Shown one piece after another: positions 44,101-55,370 of a stretch of DNA of 64,000 nucleotides. The stretch lies in the NCBI GenBank assembly GCA_001643675.2, contig LSRY02000021.1:1116001-1180000 (forward strand). Reading direction: 5' to 3'. The position numbers and the translations under genes are program-made. Position 1 is the first letter of the stretch, and the number at the start of each line of letters is the position of its first letter. Below the pieces are notes generated by a model. It was not told the DNA's origin, did not search any database, and saw only the letters and a list, made by a program, of their open reading frames with translations. The stretch comes from Monocercomonoides exilis (taxonomy: Eukaryota; Preaxostyla; Oxymonadida; Polymastigidae).

Positions 44101-46873
44101 ATGGTGTTTTGGACTGTATACTTGTCGAAAAAAGGGTATTTTACATTTGCTATGACCAATTAATTTACTCACAAAAATTCTTTCAGACCTTTAGGAAAGA
44201 TTTGGCTTGCTGCGACATATGAAAAGAGTTTGAATAGATATGGAGTTTTACGTACAAATATCGCAGAAGCTGCTAAGATGATTGAAAGTGGAATACCTGT
44301 TGAAGCTGATGATAAAGATCATCTTCCTATTTCTGTGCGAATATCTGGATTTTTGTATTTTGGGCTTGTAAAAATATTCTCTCGAAAAGTTCGATATTTA
44401 TTTGATGATGTTAGAGGACTACAAACAAAAATAAACATGGTTAATACACATATTATTCTTTTAGTGCGTCACATTAATCATGATTGTTCAATTTATTTCT
44501 TTTTTTATTTCGAATGTTGTATACAGGCATTTCAATCGACCACTATTGATTTGCCATCAGATGTTACAGTGGCATCTCGGTCGCATATTACACTTCCAGA
44601 AACTAGTCTTGAGGATTTGATAAATATGACATTGACATATGATGCAGTTCCTTTAACAAGACAGATTCAATTTGGACCATCAACACAGTCAGCATTTTTT
44701 ACATCTCCATTTCAAGATTCGTCCAGTGCTTCTGGTCAATCAGTTATGAGAAGAAAGCCATCAAGAGAACAAGAAGAAACTTCTTTAATTTCAGGAATTA
44801 ATCAAGACAATAATGTGTGTAATTTGCTTAATAATTTTTACTATAATAAAATCAATTGTTGAATTTTACATCAAATGATATGATACAATTTATTTATTTT
44901 TTTGTAAGCTTCTACAAACACCATTTCTTGATCCGTCTTTGATGACAATGCTTGGATTTACCGATGCTGCAGGTACACCAACATCTCTTGCCACAACCGG
45001 AATGAACATCTTCACTGATAACTCGCCATTTGCAGAGCAAGCAGTTGATGGGACAATCGAGCGCAGGAGAACAAGTGGCAGAGCTGGACTAATAGCAGAT
45101 GCAGAGAGAGCATTGAAAAGGATGGAAGATTTGGATGGAGGTGAGCAAGACATGGCAATGTTTGCTGATTTTGAAATGGATGATGCTCAATCATCAAAGA
45201 AAAAGAGACGAATGATTTCTCAACTTGCGCACAGTGATTCCGCATTGGACAGATTTAAAATAGCCGAAGAAGATGAAGAAAGAAGAAATGAGCGAATGGA
45301 AGAGGAATTCGGAGAGCCAGGAACAGCATTATTTTCAGATGGAACGGAAAGCCAGATGACGCAAAACGTTGGAGGAGGTAAAGAAAAGCCAAGAAAAGAA
45401 AAATATTCAAATTTGAGAGACGATGAAATCATTATTCCTGACCAGATCTTTCGCGAGCATAATCAGAACACTGCACCAACAACACGTCATAAAGGAGAAG
45501 GGGCAGAAAACAAAACAGACAACATCAAAATGGATATTGAAAGCAGGACTTCAACTTTTGATGAAGAGACAACTTCAAAATCCGTGTTTGAAGAACCACT
45601 AGGCCTTCGTTTGAAGACCGATTCAATTTCAGATTTTCTGCCAAATTCATTTCTGAGGATAAAGCAACCAATTTATCCTGCATTTCCAAGAGAGGAAGTC
45701 GAGCCTGGTACGCAATTTTTTTGCTTATTTATCATTTAAAAAATTTTTTTATATTATCTTTTAAAATACTAAATGAACGTATTACTGATTCTGTTTGTTT
45801 TTTAGGGCAAATACGTTCTTTTCCTCCAACTCCATCAGCTGTGCCTGGAGCAGCAGATGGAACACATTATCGCAATGTTTTCAGCCATACAACAACACCT
45901 CAATCTGGCATGACAACACCAAGTATTAAGGGAGTTGCTGATGGTGATCAGCTTCAGGCAACCCCGTTTGACGTGCCTGGTAGTGCAGGTTTTGCATTAT
46001 CATCAGGATTTACTCGCAGAAGACAATTGATGAATGAAGATGTAGCAGCAAGCGAAGTCGGAGGAAGGCTCACAAAGGGAATATCAGATGAAGATGATGT
46101 TGACATGACTACATTCCAAACTTTCGACGATGCAGATTTTCCATTGCGCCAATCAGCGCTCGCTGGCAGAAGATTAACAGCATCAAGCAAACAAAGAGAA
46201 GAAGCGGATCAGTCAACTGCATTTGGCGGAATCAGAGGCTCTCATTTTGACAATGCTGTTGAACAGCAAAAGTCAATTGCAGAACGTGAAGATGGGATTC
46301 TATCGCCTCTGTTTGACATATTGTCGCCACCTCTTGAGAACCCTGCTGACAGGCCAAATCCATCGATGGGTTATACTCTTCCATTGACAGAACAGCAGCA
46401 TCAGAATCGTTTTGAAAGGCAGCCAGAACCATCTGTCCAGCAGTTCGACGAAAAGACTTTGGGATTAATGCATTTTATTAATGATAAGTTTGAAAAGAGA
46501 GAAGAAGAAAAGGAATCAGAAGAAGGAAAAGACGATAAAAAGAAAGGAAAGGAAAAGGAAATGAAAGCCAAAAGAGAAGGAAGTGATGATCCTCTTGATC
46601 CGTCAAATTCGATGAAGATGTCTGAGGTTATTGTTACACAGCGGAGACGGACTCTTGCGTATGCTTTTGCTGGCCTTCTGACACTGAACAGCACGGGCTA
46701 TATAAAAATGATGCAGAACTCGCCTTTGGGTGATATTAGCATTAACAGAACAGTTTGTAATTTTAATTTGTTTTTCGCTTTTTTGTTAAATTAAGAATTA
46801 TTGTAACTTTTCTTTAAAATTGTAGCCTCGCCTTCAACAATTTGCACAAGCTTCCAAAAGAAGAGTTAAATGA
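44101..46873 (+). CDS. Rad21/Rec8-type kleisin subunit of cohesin, six exons
   Basis: Exons 44101-44135, 44187-44439, 44527-44814, 44909-45707, 45806-46752 and 46826-46873 join in frame to 789 aa with a TGA stop. The N-terminal SMC3-binding domain is clear: VFWTVYLSKKGPLGKIWLAA, then PISVRISGFLYFGLVKIFSRKVRYLFDDV and INMAFQST. The middle is long, acidic and poorly conserved (separase and regulatory region), with several Arg-containing acidic stretches. The C-terminal winged helix that binds SMC1 is seen as RRRTLAYAFAGLLTLNSTGY with SPLGDISI. Kleisins close the cohesin ring that holds sister chromatids. Whether this is the mitotic Rad21 or meiotic Rec8 form cannot be told. The 87-nt intron 2 has no in-frame stop, so retention would add 29 residues. 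Confidence 0.9.
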
Positions 46874-47582
46874 AAAGATTCAAAAGCAAAATTTTGTTTT
46901 TTCTGTTAATCTGTTTTTTACAATCATATTTATTTGTTATATTTTTTTTTTTGTCTTTTAAGGAATCTTGCGAGCTTTTATTTGGTAAGTTAAATTCTGA
47001 AAATTACAAACTTTTTTTTTTTTTGAAAAATTGGAATATTTTTTATTCTTTTTGCGTTCATTGAAACATCACACATGGAAGTTAATTCACAATTCAACAA
47101 GATGTTAACGTTGTTCCCAATTCAAACATATTTGCAAATCTAACTTAATTTATCTTCAAAGCACAAAAAACAAAACTTGAAATTAGAACAGAAACATCTA
47201 AATAACATGCCAAATATTGATGTATTTATCAAAATTTTCCAAATCGAAATTTGAAAAATCACAACATTCAACTGAAACTGAAACGAAAAAAACAGTTGTT
47301 AAAAAATTTAAAAAAAATGTGTAAGCAAGCATTATGTATATTTCACTTTTTATCTTTTGCAGAAAACCTTAAACCAAAGAATAAAATTTATTTCTACATA
47401 TAAAAATTTAAAATTACTGAAACAATAGAATTCAACACAAAGTTTAACTTCGAAGGAAATCTATTTCACATATTTATAAATTGTTGTAAAGTTAAGCAAA
47501 TCAAAGTGAACAAAAACGAAAACAGAAGACAATGATAAAAAGGTACTTGTAAATATTCCATAAAAAATTCAATTCGATCGCA
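46874..47582. other. Intergenic region between convergent genes
   Basis: AT-rich DNA between the Rad21/Rec8 stop and the stop of the split ubiquitin-like gene. No gene recognised. Confidence 0.5.
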
Positions 47583-50369
47583 TCAAAGCACTAAACCAAT
47601 TGAAGAGAAATAGAAATATGCACGTGATTCTAAAAGAGAAGTATTTCCAGATGGAAGATGAGCCAAAAGGAGAAACAGATCGCTGATTCCATTCTCTTCA
47701 CACTCTTCGCGTATTATCCGTTGTGCACTAACTTCGTCAATGAAGAAAGGCGGATCATTCAACTGCTTGCTTTCAACCTCAGAAATAGATGACTTTTTTT
47801 GGCTTTCGTTGTTCATGGACATTATGTGTTTCTCCGGATAAATAGCACTGCAAATATTGAAAATGATATCGAAGCCATCGAGTGCTTGTGACTCGTTGAA
47901 TACTTCAGAAGCCATCTCAGCAGCATAATCAATAGCAACGTCTAACACTGAACGAGGATCATTCTTGCGAGATTCAATAGCACGTTTCATTTTGATGCTA
48001 TCAATTATAACATAATTCATTTCATACAGCATTTCTGCTTCAAAGCTCTCTGCTTCAGGATCCACTGTTTTTGACTCAGTCTCACATTTAATTTCATTTC
48101 CATGTAAAAATAACAACAAATTTGACGAATTAACCACAAAACCAACTTCGCGACTTAACAAATGAATCGCTGTCGCATTATGATTGTATCCAAAACACGC
48201 CAAAGTTGGCTCAAACTCTCCGCAGAAAATGCCTTCTTCCTCCACTTCCTTGATAGCTGTCTGAGATTTTGCCTTGCTTTTTCTTATGATTTCTGTTATT
48301 TTCTTTCGAAAGTGCATCTGCATCTGAGCAAGAGCCGTCAACCACATAATATTTCTTCCCTGCGGATCGTATTGCTTCTCATGTGTCTTATGCATCAGCA
48401 ATACATCAGTGATAAGCTTCATAACATAAACAATTATTTGTGTGCTCGATTGCTTTCGAAGAAAAGGCATCTGCTCATGAAATGTACTTCTTAAAGGACA
48501 ATATGAAACAGAAGCAGAAATAGCAGAAGAAGAAGCAGAAGAAGCAGAAGATGAAGTATCTTCAGTCGATATTTGAACAGATGCTGACGACGATGTTGTA
48601 CTTGAAGAGGCCACAAACGTGCTTTCATTTATTCTGGCCTCACAGTTCTCCAGCAATTTTAACATAAAAAGGCGGACGTCATAAATAATATTATTCACAT
48701 ACGAATAGAAAAAATTCTTCAGATTCGCAGCGACAGCCAAAGATTTTGGAGAAACAGAATCAGAAGTTTTATCAGAAGCAGCAATGCCATCAAACAGAAT
48801 TTGGCAAATCATTGTGAAATACACCAATGCAGCAGCCGCTGCCACGGTTGGGTGAATCGAATACGGTTGGTTTGTCAGAGGCGGAAGTGTTGAAGAAGAT
48901 GCCTCCGGTGGGCAAGAAGAAGAGTGCGGAAGAGAAAAAGATCGAGAAGAAGAAGAAGAAGAAGAAAAAGGCACTGTCGATGAACACAACATCCTATCTT
49001 TTGAACAACTGTTTTCACAAATTCTTCTTTCGGTCAGCCTCAAACGCTTCTGAAAGACCCGCTTTGCTGCCTCTTCGGAAAACACCTGCCTTGGAATAAA
49101 AAATTTTTCGCCACACGACTGAAACATCAGCACACACACAGCAACCTCAAAATCGCTCAATTCCCATCTTCAATCATAATCGGAACAAATGTCATGATGA
49201 TGGAAAGAGAACAACAAAGAGTGCGAGGAAGATTTAGTTCTTTGGGGCGGCTGTTCTGCATGTGGCTGTTGTTGTGATTTTTGTTTGGATTCTGAGGAAC
49301 CATCATCTTCAATCACAGCACACAAAAACGCCAACGCAAATGCATACGAGCAGACGTCTGCCACATTCTCAGAAATGCTAATTGTTATCACAACAGACGA
49401 CGAAAACAGCAGCTCTCTAAACACTGGCGGTAACGAACGAACAAATTGCTTCATGTGTGTCACTACGCTTTGAACTTCTTTTTCAGATGTCAATAATATA
49501 CTGTCAGGTGATTTCAATTTAGCTCTTAGTTCCTTTGGCAAGCCACTTTTCCTAAAAGTCTTTATAATGTTATATATCCACGAATAGACTCCACTTTCCG
49601 ACAAACATATAAAGAGCGGATTTAATGCAAAGTCATTCACGGTTCCATTTTCCATTTGCAACAAAAGTGCTGAGTTTTCCTCATTTCTCCTGTTATTAAC
49701 AGAATTTCCAAATGTTTCTGTAATATTATTAAGGACGGACATGACAACAGCTTGCATCATGAATCAAAGAACACCATTTATCTGTTGCAGGCTTCGAACA
49801 AATTTCGTTTGATTTTCATCCAATTCGTAATCGCTTGTCAACTTCTCTTTCTGAAATATTCTCTCTAAAAAACTCCGAAACTTTCCTCTAATTGCAACAT
49901 TTTCGCAATCTGTTTTTGAAATATTATTCAAAAAAGATTTCAAAAGATTACAAATATGATCAAACTTAAATGAATTAGATCGAAAGGACAACAGTTTATT
50001 ATGAAAAACTTTCCAAGGATCAAGCTTTAGAGAATCATAAACTACACTTTCCCTTTCTGAACTGAGATAAAATTTCGTATCGTAATTTTCAATTCTGATA
50101 AATGGATCGAAAACTCATTTCAAGCCTGATTCAATACTTCCTCCTTTTTTATCAGCAACTTTAAAAAAAAAGCGGTTAATGTTCAATTGCTGTTGAATAA
50201 GTGATTGAAAATTCTCATCACCAATTTCATTTGATCTATCTTTTTGAAGCAGAATATGAATGCAAAAATATTTCGGTACTTTTGCAATAATTTCACAAAA
50301 ATTCCAAGAATGTTTTCTGAATCGAAGAACAAGATGAATTACAGATTGGTCACAAATTCCATAATCGAC
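47583..50369 (-). CDS. C-terminal part of a split gene: ubiquitin-like domain end plus a large unidentified protein
   Basis: Read on the minus strand from 50369, the first residues (VDYGICDQSVIHLVLRFR) are the last strands of a ubiquitin fold. The first half lies 9.5 kb away at 59919-60136. About 920 residues follow in the same frame to TGA at 47583. They include Ser-rich linkers, a Gln/Pro stretch (SQQQPHAEQPPQ) and a helical C-terminal half with SALDGFD-like and LESRAYF segments that only faintly recall a VPS9 domain. I do not claim that identity. In-frame TGAs occur at about 50115, 49764 and 49170. Each can be removed in frame by a GT...AG segment of 24, 24 or 48 nt. So the gene either has tiny introns or is decaying. 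Coding quality between the TGAs is good, with no frameshift noticed. Confidence 0.6.
50362..50369. repeat. Left target-site duplication (TAATCGAC)
   Basis: Matches TAATCGAT at 59919-59926 in seven of eight bases. Joining the two flanks through one copy restores the ubiquitin-like reading frame (..KLID-YGI..), so this is the duplicated target. Confidence 0.8.
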
Positions 50370-50546
50370 GGTGAGTCACAACTTTAAATAACATTCAGAA
50401 ACTCGTTTTTTTTTCGGATTTTTTCTAATAGAATGATTTAATATCAAAAAATAAAACATGCTAGGGGTGAATTTTCCATTTTTAGAACACTTTTTTTTTC
50501 TATGAAAAAAATCAAATTTTCGAAAATATTATGGTTATGATCAAAC
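50370..50546 (+). repeat. Left 177-bp terminal inverted repeat
   Basis: Same length as the right repeat, with no gap and only two differences seen, both within the first six bases. Shared landmarks include ATAACATTCAGAAACTCG, CATGCTAGGGGTGAATTTTC and ATTATGGTTATGATCAAAC. Confidence 0.95.
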
Positions 50547-51700
50547 GAATTTCAAAAATTATTGTTTGAAAATTGAACGATTTTTGGAAATTTCATTATT
50601 TGGTACAAATTTATTTGTTTGTAAATATATTTCGATTCAAATGAAGTGAATTAAAGATGTTTGAAGTTTTTATTTGATTGTATTGAAAGTTTTAAAGGAA
50701 AAAAATTTTGTGAAAACGAACTTCTCGGGTTTCGTTCTGCTTTAGTGTTTTCCTTCGAATCGAAATATTAGGTTTTGGGTTTGCGTTTAATTTTTGCTTA
50801 TTTTTTTCATAAATATGGTTAGGGTTTTAATCGAAAAATCAATTTTTCACACACAAAAAACGTGTGTTTCAATGATTGCGCAAGATGAAAGGTGAAAATA
50901 ATAAATATTAAAATGAATTGAGAACTTGGGTGATAATTTTTGAAATCATATTTTTTTTCGGGGTGTTGATTTTACAAAGATTGTTAGTTTTTTGAAAGAA
51001 AATCTCAATTCAAAAGAGAAAAAACATGATAATTATTTTTTAAAACAAATGGTTTTTCAGAATCAAATATTAAAATGCATTCAATAAGCATTTTCACTTT
51101 TCAATTTTTTTATTGATATTCAAGTTATATTTTTGCACCGAAATTTTTGAATGAAAATATATAATTTCAAAAATAATCACCCACTTTTATTATTTTTTCT
51201 ATATGGCAAAATTTTTTTGAAAAGTTCCTCGACTTTAATTTTGTCCCACAAAAGATCATAAATGATCAAAAAATGTTGATCATTCCGTTCCCATTATTGT
51301 TTTATTGATTTTATAAATTGTTATTTTCTGAGCTTATTACTGAAAAATATTTCAAAAATCTGATGATAACATACAGAACGTTAATAATATAATACAATAC
51401 GCTTTTGTTAGCAACTGCTATCGAGCTATTTGAATCAAATGAATTGCATGCTCTTATTTCTGCATTTTCATTTCATCTATTCGAATATTCATTATAAATA
51501 TATGAATGTTATCCAAGTTTTTATTATTTTCTTTTGCTGAAAGATAAAAAAAATTGATTTACTTGAATTCTTGAATTTTTTTAATAAATTTTTTAAACAG
51601 GAAAGATTTATCAAAACAATACTCGTTGCGTTAGAATAATATTCAAAAAGGAGGTGACATAAAGCAATTATTAATATATTTTTGGAAAATTGGAATGATA
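50547..51700. other. AT-rich subterminal zone of the TIR element
   Basis: No coding sequence recognised. Copies of the GGGTGATTATTTTTGAAA repeat lie near 50930-51015 and 51160-51185, so this family occurs both inside and outside the element. Confidence 0.5.
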
Positions 51701-51743
51701 CATTTTTTTTCTAAATAAATCTCCATTTGTAACAAACTCAAAA

Positions 51744-54700
51744 ATGTTATCTCTTCAAATATTAATATTTAAACAGTTTGTATCAAACAAGTTTCTTTCA
51801 TCTCAGAATGTGCCTTTTCCTTCTCCCTTTCAGTTTAAACAGATGCATTATAAAAAGATGTTTTGCCTTAATCTTTTCAAATTGTACGGAGTTAACAGGC
51901 TTTTTCGGCTGTTCGTCCATTTTGATACAAATGTGGATGCTGTTAGCTCTTCGGGTGGTTCTTCTGGCTGACATGATGAGAAATATCTCATCAAACTTCT
52001 TGTGGCCTTGGCAGTGAAGCAGTCATCTCTTCGTTCAACACCATTGCCTTCTTCGTCTTCAACAGGAGCAGCATGCCGATCAACTTCGCCATTCTGGAGG
52101 ACGAGAAGAGAAGAGAAGAAGGAAATGGGGGAGTAGAAGCAATCTTCAGTATTTTCTTCAGCTCCTGAAATTTTCCCTTCAGATGCGTCAGCTGTGGTAG
52201 TTCCATATATATCAGCAGCAGCGATGGACCACATCGAAAGGTGGCTGGGGAGTATGTTAATCAAAAGATATCGTTTCTGAGGGAGCAACACACGCTGCGA
52301 AGATATGTTGTTGCTCGGAAGGGGGTGCTGTATGGGGGTGTTGTGCATTCCTCCGATACTGCGATATCGGCGATGTTTTCGGTTCCGCTGGTGGCTCCGC
52401 TTCCGTTGCTTGCAGTGTAAGTTGGCACGAAGTCGGGGAGCAAGCGGATCTTTGAAGCGCCAGGCGTGAATGCGTTCCAGTCGATCTACGATCTGTTTTA
52501 CCTGTCGCTGCAGATATGGAGATCACAACAGTCGAGGCGTGTGGAGGTGAAGCTGGACGAGGAAGTGATGGGGCGAGGGGTTGCTGTGTGTGAAGTGGGG
52601 GAGATTGTGGAGAAGAGAATGGAGGCGGTTTGGTTGAGGATGGAGGATGTGGTTCTGTTGTCTGAGGAGATTGTGCTGGCGGTGCTGGAGGAGCGGGAAG
52701 AGGCAGAGGAAGCAAAAGAAAAAGAAAAAAAGAAGGAAAAGAAGTTGGCTGTGGAGAAGAAGATGAATAAAAAGGAAATACATGAAAAGGTGAAGCAGGA
52801 GATAAAGAAGAAGTATTCTGCAGGGAAGGATAAGATCATATCGATGCAGGAGAGGAAGATTCTGCAGCTGAATTAGAAGTCTAACTCAGAAGTAAGGAGG
52901 TGAAGGAGGCGAAGGAGGCGAAGGGACAGTTGGTGGCCACGAAGGAGAAGGCGGGGCTGATTGGTGTAAGGATTGAGAAGGAGAAGAAAGGCTGTTCTCT
53001 TCAAAGCGAAGTGGTGAGTATGGATTGCAAGTGAAAACTGGCTGGTCAGGGGTTACAATTGATACATCTCCTTCATTAATTTGTGCGTATGGCGGGTGGT
53101 TCCATCTTTGGCTTTGTTGATACTGCCGTTGGGGCTGCATGAAAAGTGAAGGGAGAAGTGAACAGAGATCAACAAAAATGGAAGTGTTGTGATGCTTGGA
53201 CCAGATCTGAATGGGAAGGGGGTTGTTGCAAAAGTGGGGAGTGAGGCGAGTGTTGCGAGAAAAATAAACAGCAGTGATGGAGGAGGTGGTGGTGGAAGTG
53301 GGGGAACGAGATCTGTAATCAGCAAGAGATTGGAGAAGAAAGGCGTTGGTGCAAATGGAAGTGGGTGTGGAAGAGCAGATGCAACGGTGCAGCAGAAGAT
53401 GAACAAGATGGAGAAGGAAACGAAGATGCTGATTGAGCTGTCGAAAGTGCAGTAGCAGACGTTAAGCGAGCAGAAGGCGCTGTTCAAGGAGGTGATTGAG
53501 AAGCGGCACACAGCGCTTGCGCAAAAGAAGCAGGAATAGAAGAAAATGAAGGAGTCGTATGAAGAGACAGTGCCGCGCCTGGTTGGGTAGGTGAATGAGC
53601 TGGAGAAGCAGGTTGGGCTTGGGGACTTTGGAAGTGGCAATAAATGCGGGGCAGAGGAGAAAAATGAGAAGAAGAAGGATGTGGCGAGGAGGAGGAAGAA
53701 CAAAAGTTGAGTTGGAAAATACGATGAAGCTGAGGAAGGTGAAAATGGAGAAGAAATAGATGAGAGTGCGCCGTATGGGTTTCCTCTATCGCAGTGAGAA
53801 GATCTAACGAAAGAGTGAAAGGACTGGATGCTAGCTGTTGATCCAAATTGTGAAGAAAAAGGAGTGGGGAAGGCGATAATTGTGCAGCGGCTGTACATGC
53901 TTCTTGAGCAGACAACAGACAACAGAGACCGAGAAGAGTCGGAGCGATCTGCTGCGTATTTTGGTGGATTTGGGGCAGGGTTGTCTGTGGCAGGCAGGGT
54001 GCCTTTGCCAAATGGGAAGACAGAGATGAAGCGACTGATGAGCACGATGTCAGGTGTGCTGGGGCAAGTGGCGTACGAAATGGTTTATGTACTTCGGATG
54101 TCGTACATATATTAGTCGTCTATTCCGATTCAGCGGAGTCAGCAGTAGCTAAAGACAGGACTGCGATAGAAGCTGGCGTGGACGCTGTCAACGATCCAGA
54201 GAATATATGGAGAAGATATTAGCAGATTTGAGCGATGGCAGCGCTGGGTGGGAAGATGGGGTGCTTCCAAGTCAGTTGTTTTGGGGATTTTTTGTGTATG
54301 CGGCTGTGGGAGAAGTGCTCGGAGAAATAGAAGAAGGAGGTGGTGCTGTTGAAGATGATCTTCGTGGTGGAACTGTTCCGAAAAAAATTTGCGGAGGTGC
54401 GGCTGTTGGGTGGTATGTGCCGGAGGAGTTTCCTGGATGCGAGCTGTATGACTTCCTGCACTGCAACACGGTGCTGTTTGAAGGTGAGCAGCAGCAGTTG
54501 CCGATGAAAGAGAAAGAGGACTTCTTGACTATATCGTTACGGATGTGTCGGATGTGTATCAATATTGTGCTTGAAGGGGAATTGGGGAAGAAGATAAAGT
54601 TGTTTCTTGGGGAGTAGGAAGAGATTAAGTCGGATAAGGGGGAGGCAGAAGCGTATGTGTTTCTTGGATTGTAGCTGAACTTCTGAGGAAGAAGCTGCGA

Positions 54701-55370
54701 GGTTGAAAGAGGCGATGAATGCGCAGTCAGATGCGATATGCAGTGAAGATCCACTGATTTCATCATCTTCAGCAACATCATCGTCAATGTGTGTGGCTTG
54801 TTGAGGCAATGCGAACGATGAAGTGGAGTCTCTTCTGCATGTACAATCCGCAGACGCTATTAGCGCTGTCCCTGAGGATCTTCTAAGACACGTGCCGGAT
54901 GTTTTGATGCTGTCTGCCATATTAAGTGTCGGTGCTGTGGGAATATGAGGAAAACGACTTTATCAAGCTGTACCAGCGGCAGCCGGACGTGTGCGATGCT
55001 GCTGACCGACGAGAGCCTCTATCATAGTCTGAGAACGTTGCGGTTGTAAAGACTGTAAGCTGTCACTTGGCACTGCGGAAGCAAACACCTGACGAATAGA
55101 TGAGGGTACTTTCGTTGGTGTCGGCTGGGATGTGGGTAAGGGTTGTGCTGAGGTGGAGTGTGGAGAGTGTGCAGCCTGCGGTGGGGAAGAAAGAAGGGCG
55201 GCGGGCGCTGTTGTGGATGGTGCGGCTGGTTGTGGAGCTAGGGGAGCTACAGTTGTGTAGAACGAGGTGGAAAGGGCGATCCGCTTTAAGCTGCCACTGG
55301 AGGATGGGCAGCAAGTGATGCAGTTTCACAAGGAGGTGGCACAACAGAGGGAGGGAGGAGGAGTCTAAAT
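51744..55370 (+). pseudogene. Decayed GC-rich coding sequence(s) inside the TIR element
   Basis: Protein-like reading on the plus strand with scattered stops and frame changes. The best parts are 52240-52876, 53160-54300 and 54310-54620. The first includes VNAFQSIYDLFYLSLQIW and a Glu/Lys coiled coil. The second includes MEKETKMLIELSKVQ, YFGGFGAGLSVAGRVPLPNG, a TMSGVLGQVAYEMVYVL segment and RFERWQRWVGRWGASKSVV. The third includes YVPEEFPGCELYDFL. A coiled coil followed by G..LPN and an SxxLGxVAxxVxxL-like helix loosely recalls the UVRAG/Vps38/Atg14 layout, but this is weak. Codon use is visibly GC-rich (GTG, GAG, CTG) compared with host genes. One frame from 53189 to about 54300 has six TAG, three TGA and no TAA stops. 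Identity unknown. Confidence 0.5.

Noticed and set aside
51848-52348. 166-codon minus-strand frame at the left of the decayed gene
   Set aside because: It has acceptable composition, but the plus strand is also protein-like and continues downstream. I could not decide on a gene here, so no separate CDS is listed.
53053-54045. 330-codon minus-strand Ser-rich frame
   Set aside because: Composition is that of the complement of the plus-strand decayed gene, and there is no recognisable motif. The plus strand reads more like protein.
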